A stretch of 64,000 nucleotides of DNA, taken from positions 68,482 through 132,481 of the forward strand of contig JANPJM010000049.1 of the NCBI GenBank assembly GCA_031425525.1, given 5' to 3'. The notes below the pieces were generated by a model, which saw only the letters and a list, made by a program, of their open reading frames with translations, made no database searches and was not told the origin of the DNA. This document shows, piece after piece, positions 8,371 to 17,484 of the stretch (position 1 is the stretch's first letter; each line of letters opens with the position of its first letter). Source of the DNA: JANNMJ01 sp031425525 (GTDB lineage Bacteria; Bacteroidota; Bacteroidia; Cytophagales; Hymenobacteraceae). The position numbers and the translations under genes were made by a program.

Positions 8371-9678
8371 TCAGTCCCTTCTGCCCACCACCACTTCCGT
8401 CATCGCCTCCGGCGTGAGGTAGACGTTGGCGAGTGCCTGCAACTCGGCGGCCGTGACGGTGCGCAGGGTGGCTAGTAGGCGGTCATAGTGGTCGGCGGGA
8501 AGGCCGCGCAGCACCAGATACTGATATTTGCTGAGTTGGTCGAAGATGGTACTGGTCTCGCTCACAAACTTGCCGGCGGCAAACTGGCGCACGGTATCCA
8601 ACTCATCGGCGGGGATGGGCTCAGTGCGGAGGCGCTCCATCTCGCGGTAAATTTCGGTGAAAGTGGCTTCCGTGGAATCGGCGTTCACATCGGCGCCCAC
8701 CACCAGCGACGAGGCGTGTTCGCGGTGCGTTACGCTCGAATAAATGCCGTACGTAAAGCCTTTATCCTCGCGGATATTTTTCATCAGCCGCGAACCGAAA
8801 TAGCCCCCGAAAATCTGGTTCAGCACATAAAGCCGGTATGTATCGGGGTGCGTGGGGCTGGGCCAAAGCCGCCCCATCCGTACCGCCGATTGCATACTGG
8901 CGGGTAGGCGAATCTCGTCGCGCGCGGGGCCGGGATTTGCGGACGCCGGTTGTGCCGATGCCTCGGCCGCCGCGCCGCCGGGGGTAACGGCGAGCCCGCC
9001 GACCAACGCCAGTAAGGCGGTAACATCGTCGTCGCGGACATCGCCGCACACGAAAATCTCGGCGCGGTCTACACGGTAGCGGGTGGCGTAAAATGCCCGT
9101 AGTTCGGCGGGTACGATGGCGGCCACCGCCTCCAAATCAAGCTCGCCGTCGTAGGCGTGGCCCGCGCCGAAGAGGTTTCGGCTGAAGCGTTCGGAGGCAC
9201 GCGTGGCGTTTTTCTCGCGCCCGACGCGCACTTGCTGCCCAAACCGCTGGATGGCGGCGGTGGCCTCGGCTTCGGGGTAGGCGGCCTCCGTCAGCAACTC
9301 GCCCAAGAGCGGGAGCAGCGTGGGCAGATGGCGCCGCAGGGCGTATAAGGTCAGGCTGGCGCGGTCGGCGCTGGCGGTATTTTCGAGGAAAGCGCCATAC
9401 GTCGCCACGTAATCGGCTATTTGAGTGGCCGTGCGACGGCGCGTACCCTCGGTGAGGGCGCGCGCCGTAAGCGCCGCAATGGCGGGCGCCGGCTGGTGCC
9501 ACTGCCCGGCGGGCAGCACTACCTGCACCTGCACCACCGGCAGGGCGGCGTTGCGCAGAATGTGCAGCCGACCACCGCCGGGTAGCGCCAGCACTTCCGG
9601 GGTGAGCAAAGAAACCGTGCTGACCGGCTGGGCGGCGGGCGGCGTGGTGCGGTCGAGGAGGAGGGAAGAAGCGGTCAT
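8371..9678 (-). CDS. M16-family peptidase subunit without zinc site
   Basis: It encodes 435 residues from ATG 9678 (MTASSLLLDR); the frame is open upstream but that part overlaps palindromic repeats. The fold is M16B: an N-terminal domain beginning LPGGGRLHILRNAALPVVQVQVVLPAG and a C-terminal domain with FGSRLMKNIREDKGFTYGIYSS, the conserved substrate-binding Arg/Tyr pair. The zinc motif HxxEH is absent; the equivalent stretch reads ALTARALTEGTRRRTATQ. Related enzymes often work as heterodimers of one zinc-bearing and one Arg/Tyr-bearing subunit, and this would be the second kind. No zinc-bearing partner is adjacent. There is no signal peptide from this start. Confidence 0.88.
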   Translation of the reverse strand: MTASSLLLDRTTPPAAQPVSTVSLLTPEVLALPGGGRLHILRNAALPVVQVQVVLPAGQWHQPAPAIAALTARALTEGTRRRTATQIADYVATYGAFLENTASADRASLTLYALRRHLPTLLPLLGELLTEAAYPEAEATAAIQRFGQQVRVGREKNATRASERFSRNLFGAGHAYDGELDLEAVAAIVPAELRAFYATRYRVDRAEIFVCGDVRDDDVTALLALVGGLAVTPGGAAAEASAQPASANPGPARDEIRLPASMQSAVRMGRLWPSPTHPDTYRLYVLNQIFGGYFGSRLMKNIREDKGFTYGIYSSVTHREHASSLVVGADVNADSTEATFTEIYREMERLRTEPIPADELDTVRQFAAGKFVSETSTIFDQLSKYQYLVLRGLPADHYDRLLATLRTVTAAELQALANVYLTPEAMTEVVVGRRD

Positions 9679-9733
9679 ATAGAAGGGCAAAGAAAACAGG
9701 TAGCGCGCCGGAAACGCGCCGCCTTGCAAACTG

Positions 9734-9795
9734 CGAGCCTTCGGCGCATCTGCTACCCCGGCAGCAACCGGGCAGTCAGACGAACCGAAGGCTCG
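9734..9795. repeat. Inverted repeat CGAGCCTTCGG/CCGAAGGCTCG
   Basis: Perfect 11-base arms at 9734-9744 and 9785-9795 flank a 40-base centre rich in short palindromes (CCCGGCAGCAACCGGG). It lies next to, but differs from, the 9808 element; both fall between the M16 gene and porV. Confidence 0.65.
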
Positions 9796-9807
9796 TAAGA
9801 TGGGAGG

Positions 9808-9880
9808 TGTAGTGCGGATTTTAGTCCGCAGTTTGACAGACTGTACTGTTGTAAAACTGCGGACTGAAGTCCGCACTACA
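9808..9880. repeat. Nested-palindrome repeat, copy 2
   Basis: It has the same design as 8187-8268: an outer TGTAGTGCGGA arm, an inner palindrome (GCGGATTTTAGTCCGC), the shared CAGTTTGACA stretch, and a closing GTCCGCACTACA. It ends 17 bases from the porV stop codon and could act as part of its 3' end. Confidence 0.85.
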
Positions 9881-9896
9881 AAGGAAAAAACGCCAA

Positions 9897-11120
9897 CTAC
9901 TCAGCCGCCGGGGCAGCGCCGGGCGCCGATTCTTCGGCCTTATCGAAGTTGAAGACCAGCGAGATGCGAATCGTGTTCGAGAGCGGGTTGGTCTTTTTGT
10001 TGGGCAGCAGGTAGGCCGCATCCACGCCAAAAACCTGATAGCGCAAGCCGAGGCCCATGCTTAGGTACTGGCGGTTGCCTTTCTGCGGGTTTTCGTAGAA
10101 ATAGCCACCGCGCACGGCCAGCAGATCGTTGTACCAATACTCGACGCCCGCGTTGAGGTTGATTTCCTTCAACTCTTCACTGGCACCGCCGGGCGCATCG
10201 TTGAACGAGGTGAACATGGCGTTCACGATGCCTTTTTCGCGGATGGCTTTGTTAGCCAGGCGAGCTGCTTCAACGTTTTCGGCTTCCGTAGCACCCGGTT
10301 TGCCCGCCGATGCCACGTCGGCCGGAGTAGGTACGAGCAGTTTGTTGGCGTCGAAGGCGAACGTGATTTTGTTGAACGGGTCGAGGTCGTAGGTGATGGC
10401 CGTGCCGAGGCGCAGGTTCGTCGGCAGGAAATCTTTCTGGTCGGCGACCGTGTAAGTGATTTTGCCGCCGATGTTCGTCAGATTCAAGCCGAAGGAGACG
10501 TTGCCGGTATTGGCGCCAAAATTCACGTCGCGGGTGTAGTACGCCCCCAAATCAACAGCCGCCGAACGTCCCGGCTTCGTGGCCGAGCCGGTGTTGCTGT
10601 TGCCGCCCGTCAGGTTGGAATTGATGAACCGCGCCGCGATGCCCAAGCCGAAATACGGACTCAATTTCTGCCCATACGACGCCGATAGCGCGTATTCCTT
10701 TGGCGTAAAGTCGCCGGTCGGCTGGTTGAACTGGTCGCGGAAGTTGATTTCCCCCAAGTTGAAATACAGCAGCGACACCGCAAACGCCGAACCCGGCGTC
10801 AGGCGCCGGTAGGCTGATAAATATGACAGGCCCAGGTCGTCGGTGATGTTGCGCAGCCACGGCGTGTACGACACGCTCGCGCCGTAGGTATGCTGCACGA
10901 AGCCGAGTTTGGCGGCGTTCCAATAGGTTGCGTTGGGGTCAACGGAGGTAGCTACGCCGGCATCGCCCATCCCGGAAGCGCGCGAATCGGGCGAGATGGT
11001 CAGCACCGGCACCGCCGTGGTGATGACGCGCAACGGCTCTTCGGTTTGCGCGAGGGCGGCGGTGGGCAACAGACCGGCTACTAGGAGCAGCCCAGGGGCT
11101 ACACGATGAAAACGACGCAT
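9897..11120 (-). CDS. porV: T9SS outer-membrane protein PorV
   Basis: This 407-residue protein starts at ATG 11120 (MRRFHRVAPGLLLVAGLL), giving a signal peptide that ends near ALAQ. A GTG five codons upstream is possible but less likely. The early motif TISPDSRASGMGDAGVATSVDPNATYWNAAKL is the hallmark of the PorV/PorQ family of 14-stranded barrels. PorV shuttles T9SS cargo from the translocon to the PorU sortase, and its location right behind porU (145 bases) supports PorV rather than PorQ. The strands run to a C-terminus VDAAYLLPNKKTNPLSNTIRISLVFNF typical of an outer-membrane barrel. A short acidic tail follows. Confidence 0.93.
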   Translation of the reverse strand: MRRFHRVAPGLLLVAGLLPTAALAQTEEPLRVITTAVPVLTISPDSRASGMGDAGVATSVDPNATYWNAAKLGFVQHTYGASVSYTPWLRNITDDLGLSYLSAYRRLTPGSAFAVSLLYFNLGEINFRDQFNQPTGDFTPKEYALSASYGQKLSPYFGLGIAARFINSNLTGGNSNTGSATKPGRSAAVDLGAYYTRDVNFGANTGNVSFGLNLTNIGGKITYTVADQKDFLPTNLRLGTAITYDLDPFNKITFAFDANKLLVPTPADVASAGKPGATEAENVEAARLANKAIREKGIVNAMFTSFNDAPGGASEELKEINLNAGVEYWYNDLLAVRGGYFYENPQKGNRQYLSMGLGLRYQVFGVDAAYLLPNKKTNPLSNTIRISLVFNFDKAEESAPGAAPAAE

Positions 11121-11265
11121 TGGGTTCAAAAACACAAGTAACTGTTAAGCGTTGAGAAGTACGAAGGTAGGGGGCAATAATGGGGCTGCGGCGTGAAGCG
11201 AATAGGCCGAACTGGTACCATTACCGCCCCGACCGGCTACAAAAGCCCCACTTAAAGCGCCGACC

Positions 11266-14200
11266 TTAATTGAGAATGACGAGTTTTTCGTATTTCGAGG
11301 TATGCGACCCGTCGCGGGCCGACCGCACATTGACCTTGTAGATGTACACACCGCGCGCCAGTACGTCGCCGTACTCGTCGCGGCCGTCCCAACTCAATTC
11401 CTGTACGTGCGCGGTGGCGGCGGTGGTGCGCGTCTGCAACGTGCGGATCAGCCGCCCGGCCACCGTAAACAACTGCACCTGCACGTCGAGGTCGTCGCCC
11501 TGCCGGTTGTGGTCGAAATGAAACGTGGTGTGATTGGCAAACGGGTTGGGGTAATTGAGTACGTGGTCGAGCGCGAGCCCCTGGTTGTTTTCCACCACGA
11601 AATCAAGCGTCCGCTCGGCCGAATTGTTGAACGTATCCCACGCCTTGAGCGTGAGCGAGTGCGGCCCCGCCGCCAGCCCTTTAAACAAATACAAGACTTT
11701 GCCCGACTGAAAGCGGTCTACATCGGCTGTGTAGTAGGGGTTCATCACCAGCACGTTTTGCCGGTTGCCGTCGAGAATGACCGTGATTTCGTGCCCGATG
11801 CCCGTGCCCGCCGTGTTGATGCCGCTCTCGTCGGACAAATCGCTGAGCAGCGTAGCATCGGTGCCGGTGGTGCCGCCCATCACAAACGAGCGGTCATCCA
11901 TGAAGAGCTTGATTTCGGGCGGCGTCCGATCCTGGGCGGTGCTGGTGCTGGAGCCGCCGATGGTAACGGTGGTGTTGGCGCCGGCCGCGTCCTGATCGCT
12001 CGACCACGCGTAGAGGCTGATCTTGCCCGTACCGTAGCTGTACGCAATGTCGCGCGGCACGACGAAGCTGGCCGTCCAGAGGCCGTTGGTTACGGTGGCG
12101 AGGCCATCGTAAATAATCGACTCGCGGATGTTGATGGCTTTCGTTGGGGTCGATTCGTCGCCGAGCGTCCGTACGACCGTTTCCTTATCGTACACCGTCA
12201 CCTGGATGCGGCCGTTGAACGTGGTGACAACGGTGCCCGTCCCGGTATCGATTACGCCGTTGAGCTTCACGGTGGTCAGGGCGCGGAGGGTGTCGGCGGT
12301 GCCCACCGGCTGGTCGTTGATTTGGGTAACGGTGGCGCGCAGTTGCGGAATCGCTAAGCGCATCGATGGGTCGCCGAGCAGAGTGAAGTTTCGGCTGAGC
12401 AGTACTGAGCCAAATTGGTTAGCCTTAGTACGGCGTAGCACCTCACCGATTCGTTTAGGTTTGCCATCAGTAGCCGGCCCGAACACGGTATTATGAAATT
12501 CCTTGTTCAAATTGAGGTTGTCCTCGTTGTAAACGGGCCTGGTCGTCGTGAAAAGCCCCACGGCGCCACCTTGCCCATTGTAAATAGCATATTCAGCCCC
12601 CGACGAGCGCGCCGGATCATCGTACCGGCCGAACTCGCAGGTAGCGGTTAGCATGAACGTCAGCCGGTCGGCGTTGCGCCAGTTGTTGATGGTGGGCACA
12701 TCGAGGATGCGCTCCGACGCCCAGCCCGTTTCGCCGCCGTGACCGATGTAGTTTACGATCAAAGCGCCCTGATCTATACCTTCTTCGATGGCGCGCGCAT
12801 TTGTCGGCGACCGCTGCCCACTTGGCACGCTGATTTGCGGAAACAAATCAAGATAAAGCTTTCCGGTATTGGCCGCTGGTGCTTGAGGCGTTACAAACCG
12901 ACTGATAAGTTCTTCCGCATTACTGCTATAAACACCACCATCGGCGTCGTCGGTGACGTAAAGCAGACGGTTACGCCAGCGGCCGAAGCTGGTAGCAGCA
13001 TCGTACCGAATGAGCTTATCGACCAGCGTAGTCGCCGAGGCGTCGTCGCGGGCGGGTAAACGGCCGACGCCGATATCCATCATCTCCAGTATACCGCCCG
13101 ATTCCGACCAAAGGCCCTCTACATCATCCATCAGGGCGTAATAATCTTCCGACGAAAACGCATAAATCGGGTGCAGCGACTCGCGCGCCTCGTACACCGG
13201 AACGAAGTTGGTGTTGTCGGGTGTGGGTGGGTTGGGCGCGCCGGGGCGTTGGTTGTACCAGCGGTTCGATTTGTAATCGTAGCTCGCATCGCCGAAAATC
13301 AGCAGGTTGAGCGGGTGGCCGATGGGGTCGGTCGTGCGGTCGTACACCATTCGCATCAGGTCGCGGATGGCGGTAATGTCTTGCCGGCCCGACCCAAACT
13401 CGTTCCAGACCTGCGTGGTCGTCACGACGGCCACTTGCAGATTATCGTGGCGGCGCCGGTGGTCGGCGAGGCGGGTGGCTTGCCCCAAAAACTGCGGATG
13501 CGTGACGATGACCAGATCGAGTTGGTCGTTCACGGCCGCATTTACGTTGAAGGCGTGCAGGTTTTGGGCGGCCACTACGCCAAAATTGCGTGGTTCGGTG
13601 CGGGCATCGGCGGGGTTGAACACCACGAATTCGCGTAGCGAATCGGCCGCCGCCGTGAAGGTCGCCGTCGAGCCGTTGAGCGTCAACGCTTGGCGGCGCG
13701 GCGCGCGCGGATTGGTCACGTCCCAAATCTGGGAATTGGCATCGCAGTTACCCACTTCGTACTGCCGAACCGTACCCGGCGCCACCGTAGCCGCCGACCG
13801 GAAGATGGTTTGTGCCCCGTATCGCCGCAATTCGCGCTGGAAGTTGATTTCCAGATAGTCGAGGTACCCCGTAGAGGAATTGTTGCCTGGGGCGTAGGTG
13901 ATTTTTATGCGGATGCGGTCATCCGCCCCGACGCTCCCCGTCGGCACCGACCACGTAGCGGCGGCGGCAGCGGCTATTGGGGTATATTGAATGCCACTCA
14001 CGTCGGGGCACGAGAGCGTGCCGAGCGCCTGACCGTTGACGGTGGCCGCAAACGAGGTCACGTTCGACGAAGCAGCCAACATCCGCGCCGTCACGCGCGC
14101 CGGAGCGGCCGGGTCGAGCCCCTCAAGGGTGAAATCGAAATCGCGTGATGGCGTGAACGAATCAAAAGCTTCGCCGACCCAATCGCGGCCCTGCTTCAGG

Positions 14201-15387
14201 AGGCTCGTCTGCTCGCGCTCGTAGAAATAATGCTCATCGAACCGGGTGATAGGCGCGCCGCTGGGCACGCCGGGCGCGCCCTCGGTGGCTACCCGGCGGC
14301 CGGGTTGGGCGCCCACCGTCAGGAAGTAGAAAGCGGTATCGCTGTACAGGTTTTGATCGTGCGTGTAGCGGCCCGTAGACGGCTGATAATTCCAGCCGTG
14401 CGGCCCTTCCGCGTAGAACGACAATGCCGCGAAAGCGCCATTGTTTTCTTCGACCAGAATCGGGTTTTCGACCAAATCATCCGGCCGGGGTATGCTGTTG
14501 AGTTGCGGCAGCATCCGGCCACCGTTGCCCCAGATTTGCACGTTGCGGCCATCGGGGCCGGGGTCGAGGCCAAGGCTTTGCAGCAAGCCGCGGTCGAGGC
14601 GGTGAATGCCCGACTGCGTGACGCCAAGCTTGACCCAACGCCCTTGGTTCAGCACTGAAGCGCTGGTGTACGTGCGGGTGGTGTTGGCGCGCGCGGCCGG
14701 CGCGGGCGCAGCGGTGGTGGTCAGGTCGAAGCCCACGAGGCGCTCGATGGCGCCGGTAGCCGCGTTGCGCCGCAACGGCGTCAGGAACACGAACGAAACG
14801 GGCTGGCGCGTTTCGGTACCGATGGAAATGCGCGTAACCGGTTCCGACGCCAGTTGAACGCCGTTGAGCAGGGCCACTTCGGCGGCGGGCAGCGGCTCGT
14901 AGCGGGCCTCGCGGAGGCGGGCACTGGCCAGGCGCTGGCCCGCGAGGCGCACGCCGTACACCGGTAGGCCGGTGGCGGGGTCGGCGGGGGCATCGGAGGC
15001 GGCGGGTAGCAGCAGGGTTTTGCCGTTTTCCAACCGGGTGCGGTGCGGGGCCGTCCAGCGGATTTCGTAGGGGCTGCGCGGCGCGGCGGCCTCAGTAGCA
15101 GCAACCGGGAGCGATTTGGTACCAACCGGCGCGGCAGCGCGCGGCAGTGCTACGGGCGTGGTCGATTTTGTGGGCGCCACCACCGATTGCTTTACGGATG
15201 GTTGCGCGACCGGCGAAACAGCGCCGGCGGCACGCGGCGCGGCGGCTTGCTCGCGAGCAGGGAAGGCGGTGCTTTTGGCGGCACTCCTGGGTGCGGTCTG
15301 CGCAACCACCACCGTCGGCAGAAGGCCCACCAACAGGCCGCCGGTCAGGCGGCTAAAAACCTGTAACGCAGTACTGGACGATCGCAT
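11266..15387 (-). CDS. porU: T9SS C-terminal signal peptidase/sortase PorU (C25 family)
   Basis: This protein has 1373 residues from ATG 15387 with a signal peptide (FSRLTGGLLVGLLPTVVVAQ). An Ala/Pro-rich linker and beta-rich N-terminal region lead to the gingipain-like C25 domain (about 610-1000): LDLVIVTHPQFLGQA, RDLMRMVYDRT, FGDASYDYK, catalytic His in IVNYIGHGGETGW (about 880) and catalytic Cys in MLTATCEFGRYDDP (about 915). The C-terminus has an Ig-like FlgD-type segment and LNYPNPFANHTTFHF ... ARGVYIYKV, resembling the CTD found on PorU itself. PorU removes the sorting domain of T9SS cargo and attaches the protein to the cell surface. porU and porV are likely co-transcribed. Confidence 0.95.
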   Translation of the reverse strand: MRSSSTALQVFSRLTGGLLVGLLPTVVVAQTAPRSAAKSTAFPAREQAAAPRAAGAVSPVAQPSVKQSVVAPTKSTTPVALPRAAAPVGTKSLPVAATEAAAPRSPYEIRWTAPHRTRLENGKTLLLPAASDAPADPATGLPVYGVRLAGQRLASARLREARYEPLPAAEVALLNGVQLASEPVTRISIGTETRQPVSFVFLTPLRRNAATGAIERLVGFDLTTTAAPAPAARANTTRTYTSASVLNQGRWVKLGVTQSGIHRLDRGLLQSLGLDPGPDGRNVQIWGNGGRMLPQLNSIPRPDDLVENPILVEENNGAFAALSFYAEGPHGWNYQPSTGRYTHDQNLYSDTAFYFLTVGAQPGRRVATEGAPGVPSGAPITRFDEHYFYEREQTSLLKQGRDWVGEAFDSFTPSRDFDFTLEGLDPAAPARVTARMLAASSNVTSFAATVNGQALGTLSCPDVSGIQYTPIAAAAAATWSVPTGSVGADDRIRIKITYAPGNNSSTGYLDYLEINFQRELRRYGAQTIFRSAATVAPGTVRQYEVGNCDANSQIWDVTNPRAPRRQALTLNGSTATFTAAADSLREFVVFNPADARTEPRNFGVVAAQNLHAFNVNAAVNDQLDLVIVTHPQFLGQATRLADHRRRHDNLQVAVVTTTQVWNEFGSGRQDITAIRDLMRMVYDRTTDPIGHPLNLLIFGDASYDYKSNRWYNQRPGAPNPPTPDNTNFVPVYEARESLHPIYAFSSEDYYALMDDVEGLWSESGGILEMMDIGVGRLPARDDASATTLVDKLIRYDAATSFGRWRNRLLYVTDDADGGVYSSNAEELISRFVTPQAPAANTGKLYLDLFPQISVPSGQRSPTNARAIEEGIDQGALIVNYIGHGGETGWASERILDVPTINNWRNADRLTFMLTATCEFGRYDDPARSSGAEYAIYNGQGGAVGLFTTTRPVYNEDNLNLNKEFHNTVFGPATDGKPKRIGEVLRRTKANQFGSVLLSRNFTLLGDPSMRLAIPQLRATVTQINDQPVGTADTLRALTTVKLNGVIDTGTGTVVTTFNGRIQVTVYDKETVVRTLGDESTPTKAINIRESIIYDGLATVTNGLWTASFVVPRDIAYSYGTGKISLYAWSSDQDAAGANTTVTIGGSSTSTAQDRTPPEIKLFMDDRSFVMGGTTGTDATLLSDLSDESGINTAGTGIGHEITVILDGNRQNVLVMNPYYTADVDRFQSGKVLYLFKGLAAGPHSLTLKAWDTFNNSAERTLDFVVENNQGLALDHVLNYPNPFANHTTFHFDHNRQGDDLDVQVQLFTVAGRLIRTLQTRTTAATAHVQELSWDGRDEYGDVLARGVYIYKVNVRSARDGSHTSKYEKLVILN

Positions 15388-15536
15388 AGACGGTAAAAAT
15401 AACGCTTTAATTCAGCCCCGATGATTCCCGAAAGTGTCCGACATCGTGAGCGTGCGCCGTGGCGCGCCAACAAGCCGGTTCGGCGGCGGGTTCAGCGCCG
15501 GGCGGGTTCGGAGGCTAAACGCGCCGGACAGGTTAA

Positions 15537-15806
15537 TTATTGTGCGGCAACGGTCGCCGTTTCCGCCAGTCGGTACGAATAGCCTTCCATGATGGGGTTG
15601 GCGAGCAGTTGGCGGCACGCGGTTTCCACTTGCGCGCGCGCTTCTGCTTCCGATTCGGCCTCCACCGTAAGGCTGATATGCTTGCCTACGCGCACGGCGG
15701 CCACGTGGGCAAGGCCCAGATGCGCTAACCCAAGGCCCACCGCTTTGCCTTGCGGGTCGAGCAATTCGGGGTGCGGCATTACGTCGATTTCGGCGGAAAA
15801 AATCAT
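15537..15806 (-). CDS. purS: Phosphoribosylformylglycinamidine synthase subunit PurS
   Basis: This is a small 89-residue protein starting at ATG 15806 (MIFSAEIDVMPHPELLDPQGKAV). The motifs PHPELLDPQGKAV, VRVGKHISLTV and the Cys-Arg-Leu-Leu-Ala-Asn-Pro-ILE-like CRQLLANPIMEGYSYRL are diagnostic of PurS, which bridges PurL and PurQ in the fourth step of purine synthesis (FGAR to FGAM). The open frame extends far upstream in the same reading frame but through pssA and should be ignored. purL and purQ are not here. It lies 62 bases behind pssA on the same strand, so the two may share a transcript. Confidence 0.92.
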   Translation of the reverse strand: MIFSAEIDVMPHPELLDPQGKAVGLGLAHLGLAHVAAVRVGKHISLTVEAESEAEARAQVETACRQLLANPIMEGYSYRLAETATVAAQ

Positions 15807-15868
15807 AATGGGTTCTGCGTGAGCGGTGAAAGACGAAAAAAGGCGGCCTGCCGTACAGGTATCGAAAA

Positions 15869-16591
15869 TTATTTTTTGGCGACCGGCAACAGCGACAGTC
15901 CAATGTACAGCAGAATGGCGAGCGGCACGCCCGCCCAGCCCAGCGCCGCCACCAACACCACACTGGCCGCCACGAAGCCGTAACGCAACAGATTCAGCGG
16001 CTCCGGCCGCAACGAGGTGAATTTGAGCGCAAACAACGGAATCTCGGCCACCATCAGCCAGCACAACAGCCCGATGAGGCCGAGCAGAACCGGCGCCGTC
16101 CGCAGAAACGGCGCCAGCAACCCGTTGCCGATACCCGCGCCGGGGGCCGCCAGCACCAACGGCAGCGCCGCCACGAACAGCGTGGCCGCCGGCGTGGGTA
16201 GCCCCACGAACGAGGTGGTTTGGCGCGTATCGACGTTGAATTTCGCCAACCGCAGCGCCGCGAACGTCGTCAGCAGAAAACCCAGCAGCGGCAGCCACGG
16301 TGCCCCGGCCGCCGCCGACGTACCCGCCAGCATCTGCGCCATTAGCACGGCGGGCAGCACGCCGAAACTCACCACATCGGCCAGCGAATCCAGCTCTTTG
16401 CCCACCGGCGAATACTGTTTGAGCGCCCGCGCCACGAGACCGTCGGCGAAATCGAAAGCCGCCGCCAATCCTACCAGATAACTGGCCGTCACGGAATCGC
16501 CGCGCATCGCGAGCCAGATGCCCACGCAGCCCGTCAGCAGGTTGGCGCAGGTAATGATGTTCGGCAGCGAATACAGGCGCAGGGGTTCCAT
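15869..16591 (-). CDS. pssA: CDP-diacylglycerol-serine O-phosphatidyltransferase
   Basis: This 240-residue membrane protein starts at ATG 16591 (MEPLRLYSLPNIITCANLLTGC). The CDP-alcohol phosphatidyltransferase signature DGxxAR-x8-G-x3-D-x3-D is complete in the stretch FDFADGLVARALKQYSPVG followed by KELDSLADVVSFG (about 45-78). Around six to eight hydrophobic segments follow. Family members make phosphatidylserine from CDP-diacylglycerol and serine, the precursor of phosphatidylethanolamine. Phosphatidylserine decarboxylase, often adjacent, is not in view here. NITCANLLTGC at the N-terminus favours the serine enzyme over phosphatidylglycerophosphate synthase. Confidence 0.92.
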   Translation of the reverse strand: MEPLRLYSLPNIITCANLLTGCVGIWLAMRGDSVTASYLVGLAAAFDFADGLVARALKQYSPVGKELDSLADVVSFGVLPAVLMAQMLAGTSAAAGAPWLPLLGFLLTTFAALRLAKFNVDTRQTTSFVGLPTPAATLFVAALPLVLAAPGAGIGNGLLAPFLRTAPVLLGLIGLLCWLMVAEIPLFALKFTSLRPEPLNLLRYGFVAASVVLVAALGWAGVPLAILLYIGLSLLPVAKK

Positions 16592-16667
16592 ATGAAGGAG
16601 TTTTTAGTTTCGGGTTTTTAAGTTTTTAGTCAGGTGTACGAGGCGTAAGTCGCTCGAAACTTGACAC

Positions 16668-17318
16668 TCACAACTCGAAACTCCTAACAAACGGGTTGCT
16701 CCATTTTTCCTGCCCGATGGTCGTGCTGGGGCCGTGGCCGGGGTACACGCGGGTGGCGTCGGGCAGGGTGTACAGTTGTTCGCGGATGCTGGTTTCGAGG
16801 GTCGCGAAATCGCCGCCCGGCAGATCGGTGCGACCTACGGAGCCTTGGAACAGCACATCGCCGCCGATGAGCGCGGCCGTCGGGGCGTGGTAAAACACCA
16901 CGTGGCCGGGGGCGTGGCCGGGCGTGAAGCGTACCTCCAGCGTGAGACTGCCAACGGTTACGGTGCCGGGCGCGGCCAGCGTGGCGGTAGCGTCGGGCAA
17001 CCGCACGCCGCCGAAACCATACGTATCGGCATACAGCGGCACGGCGCGCAGCGTGGCGTGGTCGAGGGCGTGGTGCTGGGCGGTAAGCCCCCAAGTGCGG
17101 GCTGCAAAATCGAGCCCCAGCACGTGGTCGATGTGACTGTGCGTCAGGAGCAACGCCGTGGGCGTGAGGCCCGAATCGGCGATGAAACTACGCAGCGTAG
17201 CCTGCTCGGCGGGCGTATGGCACCCCGGATCGACGATGGCGCACTGGCCGGTGGCGTCGTCGGTGAGTACGTAGGTGTTTTCGGCGAACGGGTTGAAAGC
17301 GAAGGAGTGAACGCGCAT
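16668..17318 (-). CDS. MBL-fold metallo-hydrolase, glyoxalase II-like
   Basis: The protein has 216 residues from ATG 17318 (MRVHSFAFNPFAENTYVL). All metal-binding motifs are present: THSHIDH (about 88-94), the second-site His in FTPGHAPGHVVF, Asp in LIGGDVLFQGSVGRTDLPGGD, and the last His in VYPGHGPSTTIGQEKW. The NPFV ending of the fold and the FxGSVGRxD motif are typical of the single-domain glyoxalase II-like hydrolases common in Bacteroidota. The substrate is not deducible; thioesters are the family norm. A TACCTTTG promoter box lies on the minus strand at 17345-17352, about 26 bases before the start. Confidence 0.9.
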   Translation of the reverse strand: MRVHSFAFNPFAENTYVLTDDATGQCAIVDPGCHTPAEQATLRSFIADSGLTPTALLLTHSHIDHVLGLDFAARTWGLTAQHHALDHATLRAVPLYADTYGFGGVRLPDATATLAAPGTVTVGSLTLEVRFTPGHAPGHVVFYHAPTAALIGGDVLFQGSVGRTDLPGGDFATLETSIREQLYTLPDATRVYPGHGPSTTIGQEKWSNPFVRSFEL

Positions 17319-17344
17319 CCGGGGCAGGGCAGGAAGAGGAAGCA

Positions 17345-17352
17345 CAAAGGTA
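17345..17352 (-). promoter_or_regulatory. Bacteroidota -7 box (TACCTTTG)
   Basis: On the minus strand the sequence reads TACCTTTG, matching the TAnnTTTG consensus of the primary Bacteroidota sigma factor. It points at the MBL-fold gene and implies a leader of roughly 20 bases. Confidence 0.55.
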
Positions 17353-17413
17353 GGGCGGGGGTGGAGTGGTGGTGGGGCGGCTGATGCATCTCGCGGGTTC
17401 CCATTGCACCAAT

Positions 17414-17460
17414 CACCCAAAAGCCGCCTTCAATGTGAGACCGAAGGCGGCTTTTGGGTG
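17414..17460 (-). terminator. Terminator of the XRE/coiled-coil unit
   Basis: Perfect 18-base arms, CACCCAAAAGCCGCCTTC (17414-17431) and its complement (17443-17460), surround an 11-base loop. The AAAA/TTTT segments within the stem make it able to work in either direction; it sits just downstream of the 17485 gene on the minus strand. Confidence 0.8.
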
Positions 17461-17484
17461 GGTGGTCGGCCGGTCGGCCCCGCC

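Noticed and set aside
15807..16298. N-terminal extension of the PurS frame to 253 residues
   Set aside because: The extra part overlaps pssA in another frame; PurS proteins are about 80-90 residues and ATG 15806 fits exactly.
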